From: PBB1 sp965229345
Lineage (GTDB): Bacteria; Pseudomonadota; Gammaproteobacteria; Burkholderiales; Burkholderiaceae_C
Direction of reading: 5' to 3'
Length of the DNA stretch: 64,000 bases
Assembly: GCA_965229345.1 (NCBI GenBank)
Contig: OZ245872.1
Span: forward strand, 1,798,001 to 1,862,000
Under the pieces are notes generated by a model. It was given only the letters and a program-made list of their open reading frames with translations. It did not search any database and was not told where the DNA came from. A program made the position numbers and the translations under genes. Of the stretch, positions 1-8,633 are shown one piece after another (position 1 is the stretch's first letter; each line of letters begins with the position of its first letter).

Positions 1-241
1 GCTGGTCGAACTGGTGCAGCGCTGGCACACCGCCGCGTTGCTGGTCACGCACGACATCGACGAGGCCATCGAAGTCGCCGACCGCATCTTGCTGATGGGC
101 GCGCCCGGACCTGCGCAGCCAGCCCGGGTATTGCGGGAGTGGTCGGTCGCCATCGACCGTCCGCGTGCCGGCTGCCCGGCCGACGTCACCGCCTTGCGCC
201 TCGACATCCTGCAGGCCTTGCACACACAGCGCCGCCCTTGA
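1..241 (+). CDS. ABC transporter ATP-binding protein, 3' end (nitrate/sulfonate/taurine type)
   Basis: This is the C-terminal part of an ABC ATPase that energises uptake at the inner membrane; the 5' part lies outside the window. The reading frame is open from base 2 to the TGA at 239-241, giving 79 visible residues. The switch (H-loop) motif LLVTHDIDEA followed by the stretch VADRILLMG is typical of the SsuB/TauB/NrtD group, in which no TOBE domain follows. Walker A, signature and Walker B motifs must lie upstream and cannot be checked. The next two genes are a binding protein and a permease of the same transporter class, so this is very likely the first visible gene of a three-part importer. 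The substrate cannot be read from this fragment. Confidence 0.85.
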   Translation, partial: LVELVQRWHTAALLVTHDIDEAIEVADRILLMGAPGPAQPARVLREWSVAIDRPRAGCPADVTALRLDILQALHTQRRP

Positions 242-299
242 TGGACGCAGCGCTGGCGCCGTGGCCCCTTGAAACCCTCGAACTCTCCGGAGCACAGAC

Positions 300-1541
300 A
301 TGACCCCCTCTGATACTTCTCGCTATACCCATGTGTGCGCCAGCAGCGATTGCGGCTGCGGCATCACCCGGCGCGACATGCTGCGGCTGTCGGCATTGGC
401 CACGGCCTCGGTGGCAGCGCCGTTGCTCCGTGCAGGCGATGCGCGTGCGCAGGCCTTCAAGGGCGACGACCAGCCCGTCAAGATCGGCTACCTGCCCATC
501 ACCGACGCCACGCCGTTGCTGGTCGCGCATGGGAAGAAGCTTTACGAAGTCGAAGGGCTGAAGGCCGAAGCGCCACGCCTCTTCCGCAGCTGGGCGCAGA
601 TCGTCGAGGCCTTCGTGTCGGGTCAGGTCAATGTGATCCACCTGCTGACGCCGGCGGCGCTGTGGGTGCGCTACGGCTCGAAGTTCCCGGCCAAGATCGT
701 CGCGTGGAACCATGTCAATGGCTCGGCGCTGACGGTGCAGCCCGGCATCAACAGCGTGGCCGAACTGGGCGGCAAGACGGTGGCGATCCCGTTCTGGTAT
801 TCGATCCACAACATCCTGTTGCAGCAGCTGTTGCGTGCCCACCAGCTGGTCGCGGTGACGCGTGCGCGTGATGCGCAGGTCGCGGCCCACGAGGTCAACC
901 TCGTGGTGCTGCCGCCGGCCGAAATGGTGTCGGCGCTGGCCGGCAAATCGATCGCCGGCTTCATCGTGGCCGACCCTTTCAACGCCGCTGCCGAGATCGC
1001 AGGCGTTGGCAAGGTGCTGCGCTTCTCGGGCGATGTCTGGAAGAACCATGCCTGCTGCGTGACCTTCCTGGCCGAGCGCGATCTGGTCGAGCGGCCCGAG
1101 TGGGCGCAGCGCGTCACCAGCGCCATCGTCAAGGCCCAGCTGTGGACCCGCGACAACCAGATCGACGCGGCGCGCCTGCTGTCCAACAGTGGGGAAGGGC
1201 GCTACACCCCGCACCCGCTGCAGACCTTGAGCAAGGTGCTGGCCGCGACCGACTACGCCAGCTACGAGGCCAGCGGTGTGGTGCAGCACAAGGGGTGGTT
1301 GCAGCGGCGCATCGACTTCCAGCCCTACCCGTACGCCAGCTACACCGAAGAACTGGTGCGCGCCATCAAGCAGACCAAGGTCGAGGGCGACATCCGTTTC
1401 CTCGACGCGCTGGAGCCCAAGTTCGTGGCCGGCGATCTGGTCGATGACCGCTTCGTGCGCAAGGCCCTGACGGCCGTGGGCGGCCCGCAGGTCTTCGGCT
1501 TGCCGCCCGACCTGACGCGCAAGGAAGTGGTGCTGGTGTGA
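300..1541 (+). CDS. Tat-exported ABC substrate-binding protein, NrtA/SsuA-like
   Basis: A 413-residue periplasmic binding protein for a nitrate/sulfonate/bicarbonate type importer. The N-terminus carries a twin-arginine signal (TRRDMLRLSALA, residues 23-34) with an ARAQA cleavage site near residue 51. The mature part starts VKIGYLPITDATPLL, the usual opening of NrtA/SsuA type proteins. The ATG at 300 has a GGAG at 289-292 with good spacing. An odd feature is a cysteine cluster before the twin arginines (Cys13, Cys18, Cys20), in the part normally removed on export. It sits between the ATPase and the permease, so the three form one importer. Tat export suggests folding or cofactor loading before export. 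The substrate is unknown; sulfonate or nitrate is a guess from the family and from the neighbouring sulfur genes. Confidence 0.85.
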   Translation: MTPSDTSRYTHVCASSDCGCGITRRDMLRLSALATASVAAPLLRAGDARAQAFKGDDQPVKIGYLPITDATPLLVAHGKKLYEVEGLKAEAPRLFRSWAQIVEAFVSGQVNVIHLLTPAALWVRYGSKFPAKIVAWNHVNGSALTVQPGINSVAELGGKTVAIPFWYSIHNILLQQLLRAHQLVAVTRARDAQVAAHEVNLVVLPPAEMVSALAGKSIAGFIVADPFNAAAEIAGVGKVLRFSGDVWKNHACCVTFLAERDLVERPEWAQRVTSAIVKAQLWTRDNQIDAARLLSNSGEGRYTPHPLQTLSKVLAATDYASYEASGVVQHKGWLQRRIDFQPYPYASYTEELVRAIKQTKVEGDIRFLDALEPKFVAGDLVDDRFVRKALTAVGGPQVFGLPPDLTRKEVVLV

Positions 1542-1551
1542 GCGATTGCGC

Positions 1552-2403
1552 ATGAGCGGTACACCGAGCGCCGCACCCGCACCGGGCCTGTCGTCGCCAT
1601 CGGCTGACGGCGCTGTGTTGCCGGCGCGGACGTCGTCGACGTCGCGTGCCCGGCCCTCCGGTACCGCGTGGTGGCTGCCTTGGACCGGCCTGTTGGTGGC
1701 GGTGTTGCTGTGGTGGGCGGGTGCGCAGTGGCTGACACGGCGCACGCCGATCGCCTCTGCGTTCGCCCCGTGGCCTGCGCTGCAGGCGCTGGCACGGTTG
1801 CTGGCCGAGGGCGAGCTGTGGCGGCACATCCTGCTCAGCCTGCAGCGGGTGGCGGTCGGGCTCGGTCTGGCGGTGCTGATCGGGGTGCCGCTGGGCGTGT
1901 TGAGCGGGCTGTCGAAGCGGTTTGCCGCGGCCAGTTCGCCGCTGTTTCAGTTCCTGCGGATGGTCTCACCGCTGTCGTGGATGCCGATCGCCGTGATGGT
2001 GCTCGGCGTCGGCGATGCGCCGGTGTACTTCCTGCTCGCGTTCGCGGCGGTCTGGCCGATGTTGTTGAACACGTCGGCCGGTGTGGCGCAGCTCGACCCG
2101 CACTGGCTGCTGCTGGCGCGCAGCCTGTCGGCCACGCGCCGTGAACTGGTGCTGCGCGTCGTGCTGCCGGGCATCACCGCGCACATCCTGACCGGGGTGC
2201 GGCTGGCCATCGGCATCATCTGGATCGTGCTGGTGCCCGCCGAGATGCTGGGCGTGTCGGCCGGGCTCGGCTACTTCATCCTCGACACGCGGGATCGCCT
2301 GGCCTACGACGAACTGATGGCAGCCATCGTGCTGATCGGGGCGCTCGGCTTCACGCTGGATCTGCTGGCCCGCTGGGGGCACGCACGCTGGTTGCATCGC
2401 TGA
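1552..2403 (+). CDS. ABC transporter permease, SsuC/NrtB/TauC type
   Basis: An inner-membrane permease of about 283 residues that pairs with the preceding ATPase and binding protein. It shows a long polar N-terminal tail of about 35 residues, then hydrophobic segments starting at WWLPWTGLLVAVLLWW. The central segment SLQRVAVGLGLAVLIGVPLG and the later LPGITAHILTGVRLAIG loop, which carries the ATPase-contact EAA-like region, are typical of the family. I place the start at the ATG at 1552; a TTG at 1546 in the same frame would add two residues. The gap from the binding-protein stop is 10 bases, so the genes are cotranscribed. The C-terminus (RWGHARWLHR) is complete. The next gene is convergent, so the importer operon ends here. 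Confidence 0.88.
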   Translation: MSGTPSAAPAPGLSSPSADGAVLPARTSSTSRARPSGTAWWLPWTGLLVAVLLWWAGAQWLTRRTPIASAFAPWPALQALARLLAEGELWRHILLSLQRVAVGLGLAVLIGVPLGVLSGLSKRFAAASSPLFQFLRMVSPLSWMPIAVMVLGVGDAPVYFLLAFAAVWPMLLNTSAGVAQLDPHWLLLARSLSATRRELVLRVVLPGITAHILTGVRLAIGIIWIVLVPAEMLGVSAGLGYFILDTRDRLAYDELMAAIVLIGALGFTLDLLARWGHARWLHR

Positions 2404-2488
2404 CGAGCAGCGTGTGGCATCGCGCTGATGCTGCGGAGGGTTGTGCGGCGTCAAGCGCGATGAGTTCCAACCCGACGCGTCGTGGGTC

Positions 2489-3778
2489 TCAGGGCGTGTC
2501 TTCAGCTGGCAGCACCCGGAAGCGGTGGGTCCCATCGCGCGCCAGCTGGGCGACCAGACCGTACTCCCAATCGAGGTAGGCCTGCATCGCTGCGTGCGGG
2601 TTGTCGGTGCCTTCGTAGGGCCGGCGATAGCGTCGCGCGGGATCGGCCTTCGGCGCGGCGTGAGGTGCAGGCCAGGGCGAGGTGTCGCAGAACTCGGCGG
2701 CCGGCACGCCGTCGATCCACGCCACGTCCCAGCCCATCTGGGCCAGCCAGTGGGCGGTCATCGGCGCGCGCACCCCATCGTCGTCGACCAGCACGATGCG
2801 CGCCCCCCGCACCGGTGCGAAGACATCGGTTTCCTGCACCAGCTGGCCGCCAGGTGCGCTGCCGTAGCCCGGGAGGTGACCTGCAGCGTATTCCTCGGGC
2901 GTGCGCACGTCGTAGCGATACACCGTGCGGCCCGGCTCGTCCAGGCCCGAGGTGGTCACCCAGCGCTGGACGCCAGCGCGCTGAGCCAGGCGTTGCGCCG
3001 CTTCGCGCGCAGTGGCGGCATGTGAGCCGCTCCCGGGCAGACCGAAGCGCCGCGACTGGTTGCGCTCCAGATCGTGGCCGGCCAGCGTCCACCCGATCGT
3101 GCCGTTGCGCAAGGCCGCCACGGGGTTCGGAACGCCGGCGTTGATCAGCGACTGCGCGCCGATCAGGCTGCGGGTGCGGCCCGCGCAGTTGACGATGACC
3201 CGCGTGGCGGGGCTGGGCGCCAGTTCGCGTATCCGCAGCACCAATTCAGCCCCGGGCACGCTGATGCCGCTCGGGATGCTCATCGTGCGGTACTCCTCGA
3301 AGCGCCGTGCGTCGAGCACCACCAGATCGGCGCGCGCATCGAGCAGGGCCTTCAGCTCATCGGCCGACACCGAGGGTGTGCGCCGCTCATGCTCGACCAA
3401 CTCACCAAAGGCCTTGCTCGGGACATTGACGTCGCAGAACACCTCCCCGCCGCTGCGCCGCCAACCGTCGAGTCCGCCGTCGAGCAGGCTGACGTGGCGG
3501 TAGCCGAGGGCTTGCAGGCGACCCGCCGCTTCGTTCACCAAGCCTTCGCCGGCGTCCAGCAATACCAATCGCACATCTCGCCGCGGCAATCGCCAGGGCG
3601 CATCAGCTTCGATCCGCGAGACCGACAGCTGCGCTGCGAACAGCGGATGGGCCTGCGCGTGATCGTCTTCCTCGCGCACGTCGATCAGCGCGATTTCGTG
3701 CCCGCTCCGCAGTGCCTCCCGAACCGATTCGGAGGAGGTGGAGCGCAGGGTTGGGGGTGGTGGAGTGAACAAGGTCAT
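2489..3778 (-). CDS. three-domain rhodanese-like sulfurtransferase
   Basis: A 429-residue protein with three rhodanese-like modules at about residues 15-110, 135-235 and 255-360. Only the middle module has a catalytic-loop cysteine (VNCAGRTRS, Cys198). The equivalent loops in the first (LLDAGEG) and third (VDDDGVRA) modules lack it and are probably structural or substrate-binding. The C-terminal 70 residues (RRYRRPYEGTDNPHAAMQAY onward) form a tail seen in some rhodanese-related proteins. No signal peptide is seen, so it should be cytoplasmic. Rhodaneses move sulfane sulfur between thiol acceptors. The gene is convergent with the importer permease and divergent from a sulfonate-type binding protein, which supports a job in sulfur metabolism. 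The exact donor and acceptor are not known. Confidence 0.85.
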   Translation of the reverse strand: MTLFTPPPPTLRSTSSESVREALRSGHEIALIDVREEDDHAQAHPLFAAQLSVSRIEADAPWRLPRRDVRLVLLDAGEGLVNEAAGRLQALGYRHVSLLDGGLDGWRRSGGEVFCDVNVPSKAFGELVEHERRTPSVSADELKALLDARADLVVLDARRFEEYRTMSIPSGISVPGAELVLRIRELAPSPATRVIVNCAGRTRSLIGAQSLINAGVPNPVAALRNGTIGWTLAGHDLERNQSRRFGLPGSGSHAATAREAAQRLAQRAGVQRWVTTSGLDEPGRTVYRYDVRTPEEYAAGHLPGYGSAPGGQLVQETDVFAPVRGARIVLVDDDGVRAPMTAHWLAQMGWDVAWIDGVPAAEFCDTSPWPAPHAAPKADPARRYRRPYEGTDNPHAAMQAYLDWEYGLVAQLARDGTHRFRVLPAEDTP

Positions 3779-3958
3779 GGGTCGTCAGTGTGGGTCGAAT
3801 TCACCAGGGCGCACGGGACGGCGTTGATCGAAACGCGCATGTGCTTGCTCGGATTGCTTCTTTCTCCGTCCGCGGGAGAGCGCCTACCCTCGGTCAATGC
3901 GCGTCCCGCATTGCGGCGCGTTCCACACGCTTTCACACACCTTCCCAACAGACCCTCG

Positions 3959-4951
3959 ATGACCGACACCTCCCACCCCAAGAAGTCCTGCCTCGACCCC
4001 GTTCGCCGCCGTGTGCTGGCGGCCTCGGCCTGCGCCTGGGGCTTGCCGATGATCGGCAGCCGCGCCTTCGCTGCCGAGACCGAAAAGCTGCGCATCGGGT
4101 TCCAGAAGTCGTCCACGCTGATGATCTTCCTCAAGTCCAGAGGGGTTCTCGAGAAGGCCCTGGCGCCGCTCAACGTCCAGGTGCAGTGGAACGAGTTCAC
4201 CTCGGGCCTGCCGCTGCTGGAAGCGCTCAACATCGGCGCCATCGAACTCAGCGCCGACGTGGCCGACGCGGTGCCGCCGTTCGCGTTGGCCGCGGGTGCG
4301 AAGCTCACCTACTACGCGATCGAGACACCGTCGCCGCAGGCGCAGGCCATCGTCGTGCGCAAGGACTCGCAGATCACCAGCCTGGCTCAGCTGAAGGGGC
4401 AGAAGGTGGCGTTCGCCAAAGGCGCCGGCGCGCACTTCCTGTTGCTGGAGGCACTGGCTCAGAACGGCCTGTCGATCAAGGACATCGAGCCCGCCTACCT
4501 GTCCCCAGCCGATGGGCGTGCCGCGTTCGAGAACGGTGCGGTGGCCGCCTGGGTCATCTGGGATCCGTTCCTCGCTGCGGTGCAGCGCCAATCCAGCGCC
4601 CGCATCCTGCTCGATGGCAGCAAGGTCGCCGCCTACCGGCGCTTCTATCTGGCCGCCACGCCCTTTGTTCAGCGCCGCGCCGATGTGGTGGCGGCGGTGT
4701 ACGCTGAACTGCAGCGCGCGGGCGAATGGATCAAGGCCAATCCTGGGCCGGCGGCTGAATGGCATGCACCGTTCGTGGGCCTCGACGCGCCCACCGTCGA
4801 AGTTGCCAACCTGCGCCGTACCTACCGCATACAACCTGTTGATGCCGATGCGCTGGGCGAGCAGCAACGCATTGCCGATGCCTTCACACAAGCGCAGATC
4901 ATTCCGCGCAAGGTGATCATTTCCGAGTCGCCGGTGTGGCGACCCGCGTGA
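3959..4951 (+). CDS. aliphatic-sulfonate type ABC substrate-binding protein
   Basis: A 330-residue periplasmic binding protein of the SsuA family. The reading frame is open far upstream, but the ATG at 3959 begins a clear export signal (RRRVLAASACAWGLPMIG followed by AFAAE, cleavage near residue 37). The mature start LRIGFQKSSTLMIFLKSRG and the motif AWVIWDPFLAA are characteristic of aliphatic sulfonate binding proteins. It has an RRRV twin-arginine-like start, so Tat export is possible. No permease or ATPase accompanies it; it may feed the importer at the start of the window or one encoded elsewhere. It lies 47 bases upstream of a peroxiredoxin, a pairing known from sulfate-starvation loci (SsuA with LsfA-type peroxiredoxin), so the two probably form one transcript. 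Confidence 0.88.
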   Translation: MTDTSHPKKSCLDPVRRRVLAASACAWGLPMIGSRAFAAETEKLRIGFQKSSTLMIFLKSRGVLEKALAPLNVQVQWNEFTSGLPLLEALNIGAIELSADVADAVPPFALAAGAKLTYYAIETPSPQAQAIVVRKDSQITSLAQLKGQKVAFAKGAGAHFLLLEALAQNGLSIKDIEPAYLSPADGRAAFENGAVAAWVIWDPFLAAVQRQSSARILLDGSKVAAYRRFYLAATPFVQRRADVVAAVYAELQRAGEWIKANPGPAAEWHAPFVGLDAPTVEVANLRRTYRIQPVDADALGEQQRIADAFTQAQIIPRKVIISESPVWRPA

Positions 4952-4998
4952 TCGACCGCGCTTTCAAAACCGAAGCTTCCACCTGATCAGGAGTTCCC

Positions 4999-5643
4999 AT
5001 GCCCACACTGCGCCTAGGCGACACCGCCCCCGACTTCGAGCAGCAATCCAGCGACGGCCCGATCCGCTTTCACCAGTGGCTCGGCGACAGCTGGGGCGTG
5101 CTGTTCTCCCACCCTGCCGACTTCACCCCGGTATGCACCACCGAGCTGGGGCTGACCGCCAAGCTCAAGGATGAATTTGCCAAACGCAACGTGAAGGTGA
5201 TTGCGCTGTCGGTCGATCCAGTCGACCGGCACGGCGAGTGGATCAAGGACATCAACCGCACCCAGAATACGATCGTCAACTTCCCGATCATTGCGGACGC
5301 CGACCGCCAGGTCAGCGAGCTGTACGACCTGATCCACCCGAACGCCAGCACCACCGCGACCGTGCGCTCGGTGTTCGTGATCGACCCGGCCAAGAAGATC
5401 CGGCTCACGCTCACCTACCCAGCCAGCACCGGCCGCAACTTCGACGAGCTGCTGCGCGTGATCGACTCGCTGCAGCTGACCGAATACCACAGCGTGGCGA
5501 CACCGGGCAACTGGAGGGATGGCGACGATGTGGTGATCGTGCCGTCGCTGCAGGATCCGGAACTGATCCGCCAGAAATTCCCGAAGGGCTACACCGCAGT
5601 CACGCCGTACCTGCGGCTGACGCCGCAGCCGAACAAGGCCTGA
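4999..5643 (+). CDS. 1-Cys peroxiredoxin (Prx6/LsfA-like)
   Basis: A 214-residue thiol peroxidase that reduces hydrogen peroxide and organic peroxides in the cytoplasm. The motif HPADFTPVCTTELG contains the peroxidatic cysteine (Cys46). The total length and the C-terminal part (TPGNWRDGDDVVIVPSL) are those of the Prx6 group rather than of 2-Cys AhpC, and no resolving cysteine is visible. The ATG at 4999 is preceded by AGGAG. Members of this group next to sulfonate uptake genes (LsfA in pseudomonads) are made during sulfate starvation, when organosulfur oxygenation releases oxidants. Here it follows a sulfonate binding protein by 47 bases, which fits that role. Confidence 0.92.
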   Translation: MPTLRLGDTAPDFEQQSSDGPIRFHQWLGDSWGVLFSHPADFTPVCTTELGLTAKLKDEFAKRNVKVIALSVDPVDRHGEWIKDINRTQNTIVNFPIIADADRQVSELYDLIHPNASTTATVRSVFVIDPAKKIRLTLTYPASTGRNFDELLRVIDSLQLTEYHSVATPGNWRDGDDVVIVPSLQDPELIRQKFPKGYTAVTPYLRLTPQPNKA

Positions 5644-5664
5644 GCCGGCAACAGCCGCGTCAGG

Positions 5665-7380
5665 TCAGACCGTCGGTGGCGAGGCGAATCGGAACCCGCC
5701 GCTGCCCTCGGCCTTGACGGCGTACATCGCGTGGTCGGCGGTGGCCAGCAACTCGCTGACGCTTTGCCCGTCCTGCGGGTAGCGGCTGATGCCGATGCTG
5801 GCGCCGACCTTCATCTCCACACCGAACACATCGATCGGCAGGCTGATGCCGGTGAGCATTTTTTCAGCCACCGCCATCAACTGCGGATGCGTGGTTGATG
5901 CGCCCAGCATCACCACGAATTCATCGCCGCCGATGCGGGCCACCGTGTCGCCTTCGCGCATCATGGCCAGCAGGCGCTGAGCCACCGCCTTCAGCACCAG
6001 ATCGCCGGTGTCGTGGCCGTAGCGGTCGTTGATGTCCTTGAAATCGTCGAGGTCGATGAACAGCACGCTGATCTCGCCGCCATAGCGGCGCGCGTGGATC
6101 ATCGCCTTTTCGAGCTGCGACACGAACAGGCGGCGGTTCGGCAAACCGGTCAGCACATCGTGCAGCGCCATGTGCTCCAGTGCCTGCTGGTTGTTCTGCA
6201 GCTGCGACAGGTTCTGATTGATCTGATGCTGCATCTGCTGGAGGCTGCGCGCCAGCGCGCCGATCTCGTCGGCGCGTTCGACAGGCAGGTCGCCCGAGGG
6301 TTGTCCACTGGCGAAGCTGGCCGCCGCCGCACTCATCGCGTTGATGGGCTGGGTGAAGGCGCGGGCCAGCGTCCCCGCCAGCACCAGGCACCCCAGACAC
6401 AGCCCGAGCACCAGCTGCAAGATGGTCACGCCGAGCCGATGTGCCTGCGCGACCACGCCCGCCAGCGGCTGGGCCAGGCCCAGCACCAGACGCTGTTCGT
6501 GCGACGGCACGTCGATCGGCTGCCCGATGAAGGCGGCCACCACCGGCTCGCTACCCAAGGCGGTGTCGTTGGCATCGAAAACCACATGCTCGCGCTTGCC
6601 TTGAACGATGTCGCGCGTCAGCGGGAATTCTTCGTCGATCAGCATGCGCCGTCCGCGATCGAAGCCGAAGGTGCGGGTCGGGTCCGGGTGGATCAGGATG
6701 TCGCCGTCGTCGTTGGCAAGAAACAGCTTGAAATTCGCCGGCAGATCGGCGGCCAGCAGCGCGAACATGCCGTTCAGGTCGACATTGATGACCACCACGC
6801 CCACGGCAGTGCCCAGGGCATCGGTGACGGGCGTGGCCAGTTGCAAGGCTGGCTGGTCCAGCCCGGCGTAGGTGCCGCGTTCGTGATTGACCGTGATTTC
6901 CGACAGGTAGAACTCGCCTGCCTTGAGCTGCAAGGTCTCGGCGACATACGGGTAGTGGCCCTTCTCCTGCAGATCGTCACCCAGGACCTCGACAGGCAGA
7001 TCGCCTTGCCGGTCGACTCGCACCCGCTCCAGGCCATGGTCGCCGGCTGAAATCAGTCGAATCTGGAAGTACGACGGGTTGGCCAGCATCATCCGTTCGA
7101 ACAGCGTGGCCAGTTGCCGGGCCTGCGCGGCGTCGGCGCGTTGCAGCACCGCCAGCGTGCCGGGCAGGCGGGCGAGCACTTCGAGGTTGCGGGTGATTTC
7201 CTGGCGCGACAACGTGATCCGCCGCGCCAGCACCTGGGTCGACGTCAGCAGCCGCTCCTGCGCCGATTCAACCAGCAGCTGCCGGCTGGTCCGGTAGGCG
7301 TACAGACCGGTCAGACCGGAGGCGAGCACGCCGACTGCCGCCAGCAGCAGGGCGAGCTTGCGGGCGATGCCCAGCTTCAC
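5665..7380 (-). CDS. membrane diguanylate cyclase: dCache-HAMP-GGDEF
   Basis: A 571-residue inner-membrane enzyme predicted to make cyclic di-GMP from two GTP. A first membrane helix lies near residues 7-27. A periplasmic dCache-like sensor spans about 35-310, a second helix about 317-337 and HAMP to about 395. The catalytic domain carries an intact GGDEF at 484-488. An RxxD inhibitory site (REGD) lies exactly five residues before it, so product feedback inhibition is likely. I choose the GTG at 7380 because its GTGA overlaps the stop of the upstream binding-protein gene. The frame stays open upstream, but only inside that gene. There is no EAL domain. The overlap implies translational coupling and suggests that the periplasmic binding protein is its sensory partner, as NspS is for MbaA in Vibrio cholerae. 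Confidence 0.9.
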   Translation of the reverse strand: MKLGIARKLALLLAAVGVLASGLTGLYAYRTSRQLLVESAQERLLTSTQVLARRITLSRQEITRNLEVLARLPGTLAVLQRADAAQARQLATLFERMMLANPSYFQIRLISAGDHGLERVRVDRQGDLPVEVLGDDLQEKGHYPYVAETLQLKAGEFYLSEITVNHERGTYAGLDQPALQLATPVTDALGTAVGVVVINVDLNGMFALLAADLPANFKLFLANDDGDILIHPDPTRTFGFDRGRRMLIDEEFPLTRDIVQGKREHVVFDANDTALGSEPVVAAFIGQPIDVPSHEQRLVLGLAQPLAGVVAQAHRLGVTILQLVLGLCLGCLVLAGTLARAFTQPINAMSAAAASFASGQPSGDLPVERADEIGALARSLQQMQHQINQNLSQLQNNQQALEHMALHDVLTGLPNRRLFVSQLEKAMIHARRYGGEISVLFIDLDDFKDINDRYGHDTGDLVLKAVAQRLLAMMREGDTVARIGGDEFVVMLGASTTHPQLMAVAEKMLTGISLPIDVFGVEMKVGASIGISRYPQDGQSVSELLATADHAMYAVKAEGSGGFRFASPPTV

Positions 7381-8429
7381 GATGCCAGTACCTTGCTGGC
7401 GCGATCGCCCGACACGATGCGGCTCCACAGCTGATTGCGGTGCTCCTCGCTTTCGACGGGTTGCAGCCACCGCAGCATGTCATTGGCCGCGTCGTCCGGC
7501 TCGGCGGAGGTGGTGTTGCTCAGCCCCTGGCGGCTCATCAGCGCCTGGCCGGGCTCGTTTTCCAGCAGATAGTTGATCCAGGCCGTGGCGAGGTTCAGGT
7601 TGCGTGCACTGCGGGTGATGACCCAGCAGTCCAGCCAGGCGAGCGCCCCTTCCTTGGGCAGCGCGTAGCCGACATTCAGTCCGGCGGTCTTGCACAGTTG
7701 CAGCTGCTGTTTGCCGAAATTGGCAAACATCAATGCGGCCTGCCGGTGCTTGAACAACGCGACGGATTCATCGGGTCGCGTGTAGAAACCGGTGACGTTG
7801 CGGCGCAGGGCGATCAGTCGATCGACCGCGCGTGGCCAGTCCCGATCGTCCAGCTTGAACGGCGATTTCAGCCCGAGCGACAGGGCGGCCAGCGAGAAAT
7901 TGTGGGTGCCGCCGTTGTAGGCGACCACCTTGCCGTGGTAACGCTCGTCCCACAAGGCAGACAGGGAATCCGGCGCCTTGGGCACCTGCCTTCGGTCGTA
8001 GATCAGCCCCATCTCGGAGTAGGTGTACGGAATGGCATAGACGACCCCATCGTGAACGATGCCCGGGATCGATTTCAGATCGCGAAATCGCGATCGCTGA
8101 CGCGCGAGGTTCGGCAAGGTCTCCGTGGCGATGCCGACCACCAGCCCCTTGCGGATGTAGCGCTGCAGCTCGGCGGTGTTGACGGCAAAGACGTCGAAGT
8201 CCTGCGCACCGTTGGCGATGATCTTGTTCCACAGGTCCAGATCGGAATCGATGACCGTGACCTCCACCCGGCTGCCGTAACGCTGCTCGAAGGTATGAAC
8301 GATGTCGGGATCGGCGTAACCGGGCCAGGCCAGCACGCGCAGGGTGTCGCCAGCCGCGCGCGCCCAACCTGCGGCGCTCGCCGCCAGGGCGCCGATGCAG
8401 AATTGCCGGCGATCGGGGTGCAGGAACAT
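7377..8429 (-). CDS. periplasmic polyamine-type (PotD-like) substrate-binding protein
   Basis: A 350-residue extracellular solute-binding protein of the spermidine/putrescine class. The N-terminus has a twin-arginine-like export signal (DRRQFCIGALAASAAGWARAA). The mature protein starts LRVLAWPGYADPDIV, and IPYTYSEMGLIYD is a family hallmark. The start at 8429 gives a normal leader; an ATG at 8468 would add 13 residues. No permease or ATPase gene is nearby. Instead its stop overlaps the start of a GGDEF gene, so it more likely works as a ligand sensor than as a transport component. The precedent is NspS-MbaA, where norspermidine binding modulates c-di-GMP. The ligand here is unknown; polyamine is inferred from family membership only. 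Confidence 0.85.
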   Translation of the reverse strand: MFLHPDRRQFCIGALAASAAGWARAAGDTLRVLAWPGYADPDIVHTFEQRYGSRVEVTVIDSDLDLWNKIIANGAQDFDVFAVNTAELQRYIRKGLVVGIATETLPNLARQRSRFRDLKSIPGIVHDGVVYAIPYTYSEMGLIYDRRQVPKAPDSLSALWDERYHGKVVAYNGGTHNFSLAALSLGLKSPFKLDDRDWPRAVDRLIALRRNVTGFYTRPDESVALFKHRQAALMFANFGKQQLQLCKTAGLNVGYALPKEGALAWLDCWVITRSARNLNLATAWINYLLENEPGQALMSRQGLSNTTSAEPDDAANDMLRWLQPVESEEHRNQLWSRIVSGDRASKVLAS

Positions 8430-8633
8430 GATTCGGAGAAGACTGTAAGGCGCCGCGGGCTGCCGCATCGGTGTTATCGGCCGCGCCTGCGCATTCTTGC
8501 GCCGCTCGACGCGATGTTGATGCAGCTCAACAACGCGCCGCTGCAAGCGCGCAGAATCGCGCTGTAGCCATGTCTCGGATGGAAGCTTGCCAGCGCCCGT
8601 GATCCAGGCTCGGTCAGGTCTGCAGGAATTGCC

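Noticed and set aside
186..1829. A 547-codon minus-strand open frame over the first importer genes
   Set aside because: It lies antisense to a well-supported binding protein and permease and has low-complexity composition typical of high-GC shadows.
7381..7470. Longer start (30 extra residues) for the GGDEF protein
   Set aside because: The extra part lies wholly inside the upstream gene. The GTG at 7380 overlaps the preceding stop and puts the membrane helix at the N-terminus, as expected.
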